Positions 29,575 through 38,204 of a stretch of 64,000 nt of DNA are shown one piece after another. Each line of letters starts with the position of its first letter. The first letter of the stretch is position 1. This DNA is from Balneolaceae bacterium (GTDB taxonomy: Bacteria; Bacteroidota; Rhodothermia; Balneolales; Balneolaceae): assembly GCA_034521445.1 (NCBI GenBank), contig JAXHMM010000005.1, forward strand, positions 611,709 through 675,708, in the 5' to 3' direction. The translations under genes were made by a program, and so were the position numbers. The notes below the pieces were generated by a model that ran no database searches, was not told the origin of the DNA, and was given only the letters and a program-made list of their open reading frames with translations.

Positions 29575-30096
29575 TCAGGCATTGCTGTACGTTTCGCTGG
29601 CCAGCTTTTCGACCACGGGTTTTTTCTCCTGCGGGTTGCCCACCCGGATAGCGTCGGTCAGGGCCAGCAGGTTGTAGAGGCGCGGGTCCTGCTCGCAGGC
29701 CCGAGGCACGGTGTGATAGAGTGGATTTACCGAAGCCCCCTTGACGCCTGCGCTGCCCCCCGGCCATACGTAGGGGAGATCCAGTACGAACTCGTCCTTG
29801 AGCAGCTCGCACGAGTGCGCCGTGGGCATGCCGCGGGTGAGGCGACCCGGCTCCACCGGATAGACGTAGCGAAGCCCGTAGACCAGGAACTCCAGCAGCC
29901 GGTCGCGCGCCACCTCTCGCTTGTTCTTCTCGATCAGCCCCGCCTGCATGGATCGGTAGACCGACTCGCTCACCTCGGAATTGCTGAGCTGAATCTCCCG
30001 GGCGATGTCTTTGAAATACCAGTCGCGTCCGCTAAAAGATATCATCTTCAGCATCACAATGACGTCCTGGGGACGCATGCCTTTGTGTTCCTTCAT
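29575..30096 (-). CDS. Winged-helix (MarR-like) transcriptional regulator
   Basis: I choose the start at 30096 (MKEHKGMRPQDVIVMLKMIS) over the longer frame because the region upstream is AT-rich with repeated TTGCAA motifs and looks non-coding. The product is about 173 residues and uninterrupted. A helix-turn-helix is visible in FKDIAREIQLSNSEVSESVY and RSMQAGLIEKNKREVARDRL. The C-terminal part (LLEFLVYGLRYVYPVEPG, MPTAHS, YVWPGGSAGVKG, YNLLALTDAIRVGNPQEKKP) is a conserved domain I have seen in unnamed MarR-like proteins. The ligand and targets are unknown. It is the first intact long gene when reading from the left. Confidence 0.7.
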   Translation of the reverse strand: MKEHKGMRPQDVIVMLKMISFSGRDWYFKDIAREIQLSNSEVSESVYRSMQAGLIEKNKREVARDRLLEFLVYGLRYVYPVEPGRLTRGMPTAHSCELLKDEFVLDLPYVWPGGSAGVKGASVNPLYHTVPRACEQDPRLYNLLALTDAIRVGNPQEKKPVVEKLASETYSNA

Positions 30097-30110
30097 GGAG
30101 AAGACCCCTA

Positions 30111-30160
30111 TTTGCAATTTGCAAAATGCATGATTGGCGAAATTTACCAAAGTTGCAAAT
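30111..30160. promoter_or_regulatory. Cluster of TTGCAA palindromes upstream of the winged-helix regulator
   Basis: TTGCAA occurs at about 30112, 30119 and 30153 within an AT-rich stretch 15-60 bases before the regulator start. The first two overlap as TTTGCAATTTGCAAA. This looks like an autoregulatory operator region, which is inference. Confidence 0.4.
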
Positions 30161-30197
30161 TTAAATGGCAGAAAGGGCGTGAGGGCGCAGGCGTCTG

Positions 30198-30447
30198 TCA
30201 AGACACCTCCGAGAGCTTGCGCTCAAGGAAGCGTCGGTTGAAGCCGTTGTGAGTATGCCGCAGCACCGGGCATCCCCGGGCCAGTTCGGCGGCCTGATCC
30301 AGGCTATCGGCCATGAGGAAATAGTAGCCACTGACCAGCTCCTTCGATCCAGCGCTGGTGCACCTCGATCTCCTTCTGCATCTCTTCCGGCGAGTACTCC
30401 TCGTAGATGCTCTGGTCTTCAAACAGTATCAACATATATTTTTCCAT
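30198..30447 (-). CDS. YCII-domain (DGPF-like) small protein (frameshifted)
   Basis: About 83 residues. The start at 30447 reads MEKYMLILFEDQSIYEEYSP and EEMQKEIEVHQRWIEGAG. After an indel near 30348 the text is ELVSGYYFLMADSLDQAAEL and ends FLERKLSEVS. This fits the YCII-related fold (N-terminal MLL-x-FED start, a helix, then a conserved hydrophobic strand). Such proteins often accompany ECF sigma factors or act as small enzymes; no sigma factor lies nearby. It is the last gene before the intact half of the window. Function unknown. Confidence 0.6.
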
Positions 30448-30596
30448 GTTAAGGAGAAATTGGTTTAGGGTTGCATCGTATGAACAATCGTGCGAGACTA
30501 AAGGAGACAATTAGTACTGTGAACGGCCGCACCCCCCGTAAGGGCTTGTATAGTAGGTAATCCAAAAAAAATATACTATAATTAAGCGTTCGGATG

Positions 30597-30615
30597 CCCT
30601 GAAAACCACTCAGGG
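30597..30615 (+). promoter_or_regulatory. Hairpin in the 5' leader of the cold-shock gene
   Basis: CCCTGA / TCAGGG with a 7-base loop, 54 bases upstream of the csp start, after an AT-rich promoter-like stretch (TATACTATAATTA at about 30572). Cold-shock mRNAs usually have long structured leaders, so a regulatory role is plausible. Confidence 0.4.
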
Positions 30616-30668
30616 AGTGTTCCCGGCACTTTAAGTAGCACAGGAAGTCAAAATTGGAGACCAAGACA

Positions 30669-30878
30669 ATGGCAGAACGAGAAGTCGGAACCGTCAAGTG
30701 GTTCCACAACGGTAAAGGGTATGGGTTCATCACGCGCGAGGAAGGCGAGGATATTTTCGTTCACTTCAGCGAGGTCCAGATGGAAGGATACAAGAAACTG
30801 GAGGAAGGCCAGGAAGTGGAATTCACAGTGGCTGAAGGCGAAAAAGGTCTTCAGGCGCAGGAAGTCATTCCAATCTAG
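30669..30878 (+). CDS. Cold-shock protein (CspA family)
   Basis: 69 residues from ATG 30669. An upstream in-frame ATG at 30654 would add METKT and is less likely because GGAGA sits between them as a ribosome site for neither or the later start. The single cold-shock domain carries RNP1-like KGYGFI (16-21) and RNP2-like DIFVHF (28-33) after the usual GTVKWFHNGKG. It binds RNA or single-stranded DNA and melts mRNA structure in the cytosol. It is monocistronic, with a leader of about 80-200 bases with a hairpin and a strong terminator 21 bases after the stop. Confidence 0.93.
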   Translation: MAEREVGTVKWFHNGKGYGFITREEGEDIFVHFSEVQMEGYKKLEEGQEVEFTVAEGEKGLQAQEVIPI

Positions 30879-30898
30879 TATACGGAAAATCTTCACAG

Positions 30899-30931
30899 AG
30901 GCGTTTCGCCGGCCGGCGAAACGCCTTTTCT
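30899..30931. terminator. Strong bidirectional hairpin terminator between csp and the ridA-like gene
   Basis: The 14-bp arm AGGCGTTTCGCCGG is followed directly by its reverse complement, then TTTTCTATTTT on the plus strand. It ends csp; the converging ridA-like stop lies at 30930-30932. Confidence 0.85.
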
Positions 30932-31415
30932 ATTTTACGGCGGTCATCTTGATCTCCAGGAGGGCGTCTCGCGGTATGCGCGATACCTCCGTGACGGCAC
31001 GCGCCGGACGATAGCCCTCGAAGTACTCCGCATAAATCTTGTTAAAGGCCTCGTAGTGGCCCATGTCGGCCAGGTAGACCTCCACCGACACCACGTCTTC
31101 AAAGCCGAAGCCCCCCGCTTCGCATACCGCCTGCAGATTTCGGAAAACCTGGCGCGCCTGGGCCTCCATGCCTTCGCCGGCCAGCTCGCCCGTCTCCGGA
31201 ACCAGGCCGATCTGCCCGGCCAGGTAGAGTGTGTTGCCCGCGATAACGCCCTGCGAATAGGGGCCGATGGCTTCAGGCGCCCGGTCGGTCTCCACTACGG
31301 TTTTGGGAGTGGCCTCTCCGACGCGCGGTTCGCCCTGTCCGGGCAGCTTGATCAGCAGCAGCCACAGCAACGCACCGAGCAGAAGGAATCCCACCACATA
31401 GTGCCAGCGCCTCAT
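30930..31415 (-). CDS. Membrane-anchored RidA-family enamine/imine deaminase
   Basis: 161 residues. RidA proteins hydrolyse reactive enamines and imines released by PLP enzymes. The fold is clear: APEAIGPYSQGVIAGNTLYL, AGQIGLVPETGEL, EDVVSVEVYLADMGHYEAFN and the active-site segment RPARAVTEVSRIPRDALLEI with R139 and E154. Unlike ordinary cytosolic RidA (about 128 residues), it has an N-terminal hydrophobic segment (residues 5-23), so it is probably on the periplasmic side. The start overlaps the stop of the upstream PLP enzyme by four bases (ATGA), which couples the two genes. Confidence 0.88.
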   Translation of the reverse strand: MRRWHYVVGFLLLGALLWLLLIKLPGQGEPRVGEATPKTVVETDRAPEAIGPYSQGVIAGNTLYLAGQIGLVPETGELAGEGMEAQARQVFRNLQAVCEAGGFGFEDVVSVEVYLADMGHYEAFNKIYAEYFEGYRPARAVTEVSRIPRDALLEIKMTAVK

Positions 31416-32728
31416 GGCCCACCCCCCGGAAGCCCGTGGTTGGCCGCCGCAAGCATATGGTCCACAAACCGATCCAGCTCTTCCAGGGTGGTATAGACAT
31501 TGGGCGTGACCCGTATGCCCTGGAACTGCTCATGGCTTATGGGCGTGGAGAGGATGCGGTAGTTGCGCCACAGGTGATTGCGAAGCTGCCCGGGCGGAAT
31601 GCCGTCGATCTCCACGTTGGCCAGGGCGCAGTAGTATTTCGGATCGCGGCTGGTATGGAAACGGATGCGGTCGTGGTCTTCCAGGGCGTTCATCCAGTAG
31701 TCGGTCAGGTAGCGCAGGCGCGCCTCCTTGCGCGCGGGCCCGATGGTCTGGTGGAAGGTGAGAGCCTCGCCGGTGCCCAGGTAGTTGGCGGCCGGGTGGG
31801 TACCGATCTCCTCGAATTTGCGGATGTCATCATCCATGGTGTCGGGCGCCGCCATCAGCGGCCAGAGGTCGGCGACCCTCTCCCTGCGTACGTAGAGCAT
31901 GCCGGTACCGTGGGGCGCCAGCAACCACTTGTGGAGGCTGGTGGCATAATAGTCGCAGCCCAGGTCTTCCAGCGTGAAGTCCATATGGGCAAAAGCATGG
32001 GCCCCGTCCACAATCACGGGAATGTCGTAGCCGCGCGCCATCTCCACCACCTTCTTGACCGGCAGGATCTGCCCGGTCAGATTGATGACGTGGCATAGGA
32101 GGATGAGCCTAGTATCCGGGGTGATGTTGCGCTCGAAACGCCGCACGATCTCCTCGTCGTCCTCGGCCGGAACGGGAATGCTGAACTGACGCAGCCGGAT
32201 TCCCTCGCGACGCTCCCGCTGTTTGAAGGTGGTGATCATGCGGGGATAGTCCTGGTCGGTCGTGAGCACCTCGTCACCCTCCTGCAGGTCAAAGCCGAAC
32301 TGGCAGATCTGCAGGCCTTCTGAGGCGTTGCGGGTCTGTGCGATCTCCCCGGCTTCGCAGCCGAAGGCCCGTGCCAGCCGCTGGCGCACCCCCTCTCGCT
32401 GGGGCTCCAGGATGTCCCACATGGTGTAAACCGGCGCCTCGTTGGAGTAGTCCAGATCGCGCTTCATGGCCTCCTGCACGATGGAAGGGGCCGGGCTTAC
32501 ACCCCCGTTATTCAGGTTGATCATGCTGCGGTCCACCGTAAAGGCCTGCTGCACCTCATGCCAAAGCGTCTCGTCGGCCGCGGCCTCGCGCGGCGTGCCG
32601 CCGTAGCCGGAGAGTTCCTGCCGCAGTTCCCGCGCGCGGCCGGTGTCCCACAGCCCGGCGCCGGTAAGCAGGGCCCCGGTTGCCGCTCCCGCCTGTTTGA
32701 GAAAAGTTCTTCGGTCTGCCATATCCAT
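31412..32728 (-). CDS. Tat-exported class V aminotransferase-fold PLP enzyme
   Basis: 438 residues (436 if the second ATG is used). The N-terminus ADRRTFLKQAGAATGALLTG is a twin-arginine signal, so the folded holo-enzyme is probably exported. PLP-binding residues are visible: VIVDGAHAFAH (D241, H244) and the Schiff-base lysine K267 in SLHKWLLAPHGTG. It resembles isopenicillin-N-epimerase-like or cysteine desulfurase-like proteins. The substrate is unknown. The pairing with a RidA homologue suggests it forms an unstable enamine or imine product. The gene is isolated upstream (about 150 bases from sufE). Confidence 0.85.
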   Translation of the reverse strand: MDMADRRTFLKQAGAATGALLTGAGLWDTGRARELRQELSGYGGTPREAAADETLWHEVQQAFTVDRSMINLNNGGVSPAPSIVQEAMKRDLDYSNEAPVYTMWDILEPQREGVRQRLARAFGCEAGEIAQTRNASEGLQICQFGFDLQEGDEVLTTDQDYPRMITTFKQRERREGIRLRQFSIPVPAEDDEEIVRRFERNITPDTRLILLCHVINLTGQILPVKKVVEMARGYDIPVIVDGAHAFAHMDFTLEDLGCDYYATSLHKWLLAPHGTGMLYVRRERVADLWPLMAAPDTMDDDIRKFEEIGTHPAANYLGTGEALTFHQTIGPARKEARLRYLTDYWMNALEDHDRIRFHTSRDPKYYCALANVEIDGIPPGQLRNHLWRNYRILSTPISHEQFQGIRVTPNVYTTLEELDRFVDHMLAAANHGLPGGGP

Positions 32729-32881
32729 CCTTTTTGGAGTTGCCGGTTAGCTGGCTTCCGGAATCGAACGCCGTACCTGCATCGAGACGTGCGGTTCCCT
32801 TCCTAGATTTAGCGATTGGCGCGGACTTTATCAAATGGCGATAGCGCCGGCACCGGCGTGCCGCGTGGAGTCGGGCGTTGG

Positions 32882-33322
32882 TCAGGCCCCGGCTTCCTTC
32901 TCCATCTTGGTACGATAGGCCATGGCGTAGATTTTCATCTGCTTGACCATCGAAGCCAGGCCGTTGGAGCGGGTGGGGGAAAGGTGCTCCTGCATGCCAA
33001 TCCTGCGAATAAATTCGGGGTCGGTGCCCATGATGGTTTCGGGCCGCCGGCCCGAGTAGAAGCGGACCATCAGCGCCACGAGACCCTTGGTGATGGCGGC
33101 GTCGCTGTCGGCCTCAAAGATCACCCTCCCGTCCTCCAGCCGGGTGTGCAGCCATACCTGCGACTGGCAGCCGCGTACGAGGTTATCCTCCACCTTGTGC
33201 TTTTCGTCCAGGATGGGCAGCTGCCTGCCGAGCTCGATGATGTGCTTGTAGCGCTCGGTCCAGTCGCTGAGGGCTGTAAACTCCCGGACGATCTCCTCTT
33301 GTATGTCCTGTATGTCATTCAT
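32882..33322 (-). CDS. sufE: SufE-family sulfur acceptor protein
   Basis: 146 residues. SufE takes persulfide sulfur from the cysteine desulfurase SufS for iron-sulfur cluster assembly in the cytosol. The acceptor cysteine is C52 in DNLVRGCQSQVWLHT, and the family blocks LGRQLPILDEKHK, DSDAAITKGLVALMVRFYSG and SPTRSNGLASMVKQMK are complete. No other suf genes are nearby. Confidence 0.93.
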   Translation of the reverse strand: MNDIQDIQEEIVREFTALSDWTERYKHIIELGRQLPILDEKHKVEDNLVRGCQSQVWLHTRLEDGRVIFEADSDAAITKGLVALMVRFYSGRRPETIMGTDPEFIRRIGMQEHLSPTRSNGLASMVKQMKIYAMAYRTKMEKEAGA

Positions 33323-33405
33323 GGGATGGAATGTCGGGCCTTAACCCCGAAAGGTACAAAGAATTCCGGGGGCGTGTAAGTGCGGCAGGGCGACGGATAT
33401 TCCTT

Positions 33406-34662
33406 TCAACTCCCTCCGGCCGAGGCTTCCTCCGGCTTGAGGCTGACCGCTCCCCGAAGCCTGATACCGCCGTTTTCACCGGAGGCCTTGCAGTAATCAA
33501 TAACCTGAATATACTCGCCGCCGCGGTTTTGTATGCGATACTGGCAGGTGGTGCTGCCCCCGGAGACCGAGTTCCTCAGGAAACGGCAGACCTTCTCATA
33601 ATCGTCTTCATGAACGTACTGCCGGAGGCAGCCTTCGCCCAGGATCTTCTCAGGTGCAAGACCCGTCAGCTCGGGGAATTCCTCGGAAAGGTAGGTGACC
33701 ACCGGCCGGCCGTCTTCCAGGTAGGCCTCGTAGATAAACTCGGAGGCGCGGTCGAAGATGCGGCTGAAATCCTCATTCCTGCGGTCCAGGGTCTCCATAA
33801 TGCGTTTGCGGAGGGAGATGTTCTGGACCGTGGCGCGGATGAGGGTCTGGTCGGCCAGCTCGAGTACGCGGGTGCGGCCCTCCACCTGCACCGGCACGCC
33901 GCTCTTGTGGCGGACAATGCCCTTGAATTGCTGGCCTTCAAAGATGGAGGGGTCGTCCCGGTCAAACCGCTTTTTCAGGGAATCGTTGAACTTATCGGGA
34001 AAAAGTTCCCAGGCCTTGGACTTCTTCAGCTCGTCCTTGGTATACCCTGTTAGTTCCCGGAAGGCCTTGTTGGCCATGACGATATTGCCTTGAACATCCA
34101 CATCCAGCACCGTGCTTCGGGAGGCCTCGCGCAGGTCGTCAAATTCTGTCTCGGCGTCGATGAGCACGCGCTCGGAGCGCTTGCGCTCGGTTATGTCGTG
34201 CTGATAGGACACCCAATGTGTGATATTGCCCTGGCGGTCGGCAAGAGGGTGGATATCCCACTGATTGACGAATTCCGAACCGTCCTTTCGGTAGTTTACG
34301 GTCTGTCCAAAAAAGGACTTGCCCTCTTTGAGCCGGCGCTTGAGCTTGTCGAGCACCGCGCGGTCCGTCTTGGGTCCCTGCAGGAGGCGCGGAGTTTTAC
34401 CGATGACCTCCTTGCGGTCGTAGCCGGTCATCTCGCAGAAACCGTCATTCACGTAGACGATGCGGGGGCCGGGCTCCTCCAAACTGAGCTCGGTAATAAG
34501 AATGGAATCGTAATCGCTGCGGATGGCACCTTCGAGCAGATCGAGCCGCGTCTGTGCGGTTTTCCGGGCCTTTTGCTCCTTTTCAAAGAGTTCCCTGAGT
34601 TTCCTGTAGGACTTCTCGTCCCTGCTGAGTTCTTTAAGCTCTTTCTGATAGTCGGATGACAT
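33406..34662 (-). CDS. Triple-PAS protein without output domain (first PAS LOV-like, no photoactive cysteine)
   Basis: 418 residues. A coiled-coil-like start (1-45) is followed by three PAS domains. PAS1 (about 50-165) reads RIVYVNDGFCEMTGYDRKEV, IGKTPRLLQGPKTD and RKDGSEFVNQWDIHPL. That is the LOV-type layout, but where LOV photoreceptors have cysteine in NCRFLQ this has TPRLLQ, so it cannot form the flavin adduct. PAS2 covers about 180-290, and PAS3 about 300-405 is PAS_3-like (GEYIQVIDYC). There is no kinase, GGDEF or HTH part, and the stop is followed by sufE. It must act through a partner. No signal peptide, so cytosolic. Confidence 0.78.
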   Translation of the reverse strand: MSSDYQKELKELSRDEKSYRKLRELFEKEQKARKTAQTRLDLLEGAIRSDYDSILITELSLEEPGPRIVYVNDGFCEMTGYDRKEVIGKTPRLLQGPKTDRAVLDKLKRRLKEGKSFFGQTVNYRKDGSEFVNQWDIHPLADRQGNITHWVSYQHDITERKRSERVLIDAETEFDDLREASRSTVLDVDVQGNIVMANKAFRELTGYTKDELKKSKAWELFPDKFNDSLKKRFDRDDPSIFEGQQFKGIVRHKSGVPVQVEGRTRVLELADQTLIRATVQNISLRKRIMETLDRRNEDFSRIFDRASEFIYEAYLEDGRPVVTYLSEEFPELTGLAPEKILGEGCLRQYVHEDDYEKVCRFLRNSVSGGSTTCQYRIQNRGGEYIQVIDYCKASGENGGIRLRGAVSLKPEEASAGGS

Positions 34663-34843
34663 AGATATGGCGGTTTATTGATAGCTGCACGTATTGTGTA
34701 GACCCTAAGGCCGGCCCTTTACAAATCTGCCGGGATCCGAACCCTACTCGCCAACAACCATTCCTTTGGCTATCATTCCATAACTGCAGCAATTATTGGA
34801 ACTCCGCATGGCGCCCTTGCATGGCGAAACCTATACGTACCGC

Positions 34844-36037
34844 CTATTTGAGAAGCAGTTTAGCGATGGTATTGAGCTGCATGTTGGAGGTGCCCTCGTA
34901 GATCTTGCCTATCTTGGAATCGCGGTAAAACTTCTCCACAGGGTACTCCTTCACGTAGCCGTAGCCCCCATAGAGATCTACCGCCAGCGAGCTCACGCGC
35001 TCGGCTACCTCGGAGGAGTGATACTTGGCCATGGCCGCCTCCTTGAGAAAGTTCTGCCCGTTCTCTTTCATGCGGGCAGCGTTGTAGACCAGCAGGCGCG
35101 CCGTCTCAATGTCCACCGCCATTTTTGCCAGCTGGAACTGCACGCCCTGGAAATCAGAAATGGCCCGGCCGAACTGCTCGCGCTCCTGGGTGTAGGCCAG
35201 GGCGGCGTCGAGGGCGCCCTGGGCGATGCCCACCATCTGGGCGCCGATACCGATGCGGCCCTCGTTGAGGGTCTCCATGGCCACCTTGTAGCCCTTGCCC
35301 ACCTCGCCGAGCACGTTCTCTTTGGGCACCCTGCACTCCTCCAGAAGAATTTCACAGGTAGAGCTAGCGCGGATGCCCAGCTTGTTCTCCTTCTTGGAAA
35401 CCGAAAAGCCCTCCGTATCGCGCTCCACGATAAAGGCGGTGATGCCCTTGTAGCCCGCACCGGGATCGACCGTGGCGAAGACCAGGAAAATGTCGGCTTC
35501 CGCGGCATTGGTGATCCACATCTTGGCGCCGTTCAGCACGTAGTCGTCGCCCTCCTCGGCGGCCGTGGTTTTCAGGGCGAAGGCGTCGCTCCCGGAGCCG
35601 GCCTCCGACAGGCAGTAGGCGCCCACCTGCTCGTTGGAGAGCCTCGGAAGCCAGTGCTTTTTCTGCTCCTCGCTGCCCCATCGCAGGAAGGCGTTGTTGA
35701 CCAGGGTGTTCTGCACGTCCATGAACACACCCGCCGAAGCGTCCACCCGCGAGATCTGTTCGATGGCGACGATGGACATGAAAAAGGTGCCGCCCCCGCC
35801 CTGGTACTTCTCGGGTACCTCGATGCCCATAAGGCCCATCTCAAAAAACTCCTGCACCAGGTCGGGATCCAGCTTCGCTTTTTCGTCCATCTCCTCCACG
35901 CGGGGACGGATGGAGGATTCGGCAAAATCGGCCGCCGCCTCCTGCAGCATCTTCTCGTCTTCGGTCAGTTGGGTGAGGGGCGGCTGAAGTTGGTCAACGT
36001 TTTCCATGGGTGGCGTAGATTGTTTCATTGGAAGCAT
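34844..36037 (-). CDS. Acyl-CoA dehydrogenase
   Basis: 397 residues (387 from ATG 36007). A flavoenzyme oxidising acyl-CoA to enoyl-CoA. Complete family landmarks: YCLSEAGSGSDAFALKTTA, MWITNAAEADIFLVFATVD, EILLEECRVPKENVLGEVGK, GIGAQMVGIAQGALDAALAY and LYGGYGYVKEYPVEKFYRDS. The likely catalytic base is E381 in KIYEGTSNMQ. It resembles short- or branched-chain enzymes. It diverges from the mutA operon, which suits a shared role in branched-chain amino acid or odd-chain fatty acid breakdown feeding propionyl-CoA. Confidence 0.92.
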   Translation of the reverse strand: MLPMKQSTPPMENVDQLQPPLTQLTEDEKMLQEAAADFAESSIRPRVEEMDEKAKLDPDLVQEFFEMGLMGIEVPEKYQGGGGTFFMSIVAIEQISRVDASAGVFMDVQNTLVNNAFLRWGSEEQKKHWLPRLSNEQVGAYCLSEAGSGSDAFALKTTAAEEGDDYVLNGAKMWITNAAEADIFLVFATVDPGAGYKGITAFIVERDTEGFSVSKKENKLGIRASSTCEILLEECRVPKENVLGEVGKGYKVAMETLNEGRIGIGAQMVGIAQGALDAALAYTQEREQFGRAISDFQGVQFQLAKMAVDIETARLLVYNAARMKENGQNFLKEAAMAKYHSSEVAERVSSLAVDLYGGYGYVKEYPVEKFYRDSKIGKIYEGTSNMQLNTIAKLLLK

Positions 36038-36202
36038 GTTTTCAAAGCGGGGTAATATAGGGAATCGACGCCTTTTTTTCGGCTTTTTCTGTCGCCTCCG
36101 GGCGTACCCGAACGCATCCCCCGACCCATTGCGGTGACCGGAAGGCGTTAGTAAAACCCGTATTCCCTCGTTATTTTTTATTCCAACTTAACCACCTTGT
36201 CT

Positions 36203-38188
36203 ATGAGCGAGCAGCAGAGCGACTTGTTCCCCGAATTTCCTCCCGTCTCCCGCGAGGCTTGGGAGGAGGTCATCAAAGGCGACCTCAAAGGAGCCGACTA
36301 TACCGACAAACTGCGCTGGAAGTCAGGTGAGGGCGTAGCACCCCTGCCCTTCTACCGGCGGGAGGACCTTCCGCGGGAAGGACCGCAGACGGTGGACAAC
36401 AGGCCGGGCTGGTCTCTCGTGGAGGAAATCTACGAGCAGGATCCCGCCGAGGCCAACGACGCCGCGCGCCGCGCCCTCTCCCGCGGAGCCGAGGCCCTGC
36501 GTTTCCACTTGCGCCTGGAGACTCTCGACGGGATGTTGGGGGGCGACCAGAGCGGACTGGCCCTGCGCGGACAGGACGACATGGACCGCCTGCTGGAGGA
36601 GATAGACCCGCGGAAAACACCCCTGCACTTCGATGCCGCCATCGCCTCCCCCGCTGTGCTGGCCATGGTGCGCAACACCCTGGACCGGCGCGGAACCGAT
36701 CTCAAGGCGGCACGCCTCACCCTGCTGCACGATCCCGTGTCGTGGGCCCTGGAGCACGGCCGCCTGCCCATGGAGGGCGAGGCGCCCCACCGCTCTTCAG
36801 CCGCGCTGCTGGAGGCTGCGGAACAATGGGGACTCGACCGGCTGCGATGCCTCGGCGTGGACGCTCGTATCTACCACCGCGCCGGCGCCAGCGCGGCCCA
36901 GGAGCTTGGCTGGGGAGTGGCGGCGGCCGGCGAGTACCTGGCCCATCTGGGCGAAGAGGGCCTGGCACCCGGGGCCGTCGCCCCCCGCATCCATTTCTGC
37001 CTCTCCGCGGGCTCTGCCTATTTCATTGAAATGGCCAAATTCCGCGCCCTGCGCCTGCTCTGGCATAATCTCTGCAGGGCATGGGACATCGACCAGCCGC
37101 CGCACGCCTTCCTGACCGCCGAGACCTCCTCCTGGAACAAGACCCTCTACGATCCCCACACCAACATGCTGCGCACCACCACCGAGGGCATGTCCGCCGC
37201 GCTGGCGGGCGCCGACGCCCTCGTGGTGCAGCCCTATGACGAGTCCATTGGAAGGCCCGACGACTTTTCAAGGCGCATCGCCCGCAACTCCCAGATCATC
37301 ATGAAAGAGGAGGCGTACCTGGACCGGGTGGCCGATCCCTCGGCGGGTTCCTATTACATAGAGCATCTCACCGAAGAACTGGCCGAAAGAGCCTGGGAAC
37401 ACTTCCGGGAAGTAGAGGCCCAGGGCGGACTGCTGAAGGCGGTGGAAGGGGGCTTCCTTCAGGCCGCCGCCGGGGAGTCCCGCGAGGAGCGCGACCGCGC
37501 GGTGGCCTTCGGGAAACGCGTCTTCGTGGGCACCAACCACTACCCCGACCCGGACGGAGAGGCCGGCGAACGGGCTGCCGGCCGGGGGCACCGCACTGTT
37601 TCCGTCGCTCCCTCCGAGGAAGCGCCCAAACCGGATCCCGACCGGCTGGTGCCTTCCATGGCGGAGTGCCTGCTCGAGGGCGCCGGCATGGGCGACCTGG
37701 CCACCTCCCTTCTGGACGCCGGCCGGCAGAAGATCGCGCCGCTCCGGCCCTACCGCGGCGCCGAGGCCTTCGAGGAGCTTCGCCTGGCCACCGAGGCGGC
37801 CGGCCGCGCCCCCTCCGTCCTCACCCTGCCCTTGGGCGACCGCAGGATGCGCAAGGCGCGCTCTTCTTTCGCTGTAAACCTGCTGGGCTGCGCCGGCTAT
37901 GAAATCGAGGACCCCATCGGCTTCGAATCGGCTGATGAAGCGGTGGAGGCGGTGCGCGATGCGGCTCCCGACGTAGCCGTGCTCTGCAGCTCCGACGAGG
38001 CCTACGCCGAGCTGCTGCCCGCGGTAGCGGGGGAGCTTCGTGCCCTGGAAAACCCGCCCCTGCTTGTGCTGGCCGGCAGGCCGGAGACCGTACCTGATCC
38101 GGATCTGGCCGACCTGTTCATCCACGCCCGCAGCAACGTACTGCAGACCCTGCGCGAATGTCACCGCAGGCTGGGCATTGCCCCTTAA
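36203..38188 (+). CDS. mutA: Methylmalonyl-CoA mutase, small (beta) subunit
   Basis: 661 residues from ATG 36203; a TTG two codons upstream is possible. It pairs with MutB to interconvert succinyl-CoA and methylmalonyl-CoA. The N-terminal [20 protein letters not shown] and the barrel blocks [40 protein letters not shown] and [20 protein letters not shown] are typical. As in other small subunits, the C-terminal cobalamin-fold part lacks the DxHxxG motif, so it does not bind B12. It is the first gene of mutA-mutB-meaB, ending 16 bases before mutB. Confidence 0.95.
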   Translation: MSEQQSDLFPEFPPVSREAWEEVIKGDLKGADYTDKLRWKSGEGVAPLPFYRREDLPREGPQTVDNRPGWSLVEEIYEQDPAEANDAARRALSRGAEALRFHLRLETLDGMLGGDQSGLALRGQDDMDRLLEEIDPRKTPLHFDAAIASPAVLAMVRNTLDRRGTDLKAARLTLLHDPVSWALEHGRLPMEGEAPHRSSAALLEAAEQWGLDRLRCLGVDARIYHRAGASAAQELGWGVAAAGEYLAHLGEEGLAPGAVAPRIHFCLSAGSAYFIEMAKFRALRLLWHNLCRAWDIDQPPHAFLTAETSSWNKTLYDPHTNMLRTTTEGMSAALAGADALVVQPYDESIGRPDDFSRRIARNSQIIMKEEAYLDRVADPSAGSYYIEHLTEELAERAWEHFREVEAQGGLLKAVEGGFLQAAAGESREERDRAVAFGKRVFVGTNHYPDPDGEAGERAAGRGHRTVSVAPSEEAPKPDPDRLVPSMAECLLEGAGMGDLATSLLDAGRQKIAPLRPYRGAEAFEELRLATEAAGRAPSVLTLPLGDRRMRKARSSFAVNLLGCAGYEIEDPIGFESADEAVEAVRDAAPDVAVLCSSDEAYAELLPAVAGELRALENPPLLVLAGRPETVPDPDLADLFIHARSNVLQTLRECHRRLGIAP

Positions 38189-38204
38189 CCGAATACGACC
38201 GAGC

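Noticed and set aside
34796..36055. 419-residue plus-strand open frame opposite the acyl-CoA dehydrogenase
   Set aside because: Antisense shadow of a complete acyl-CoA dehydrogenase.
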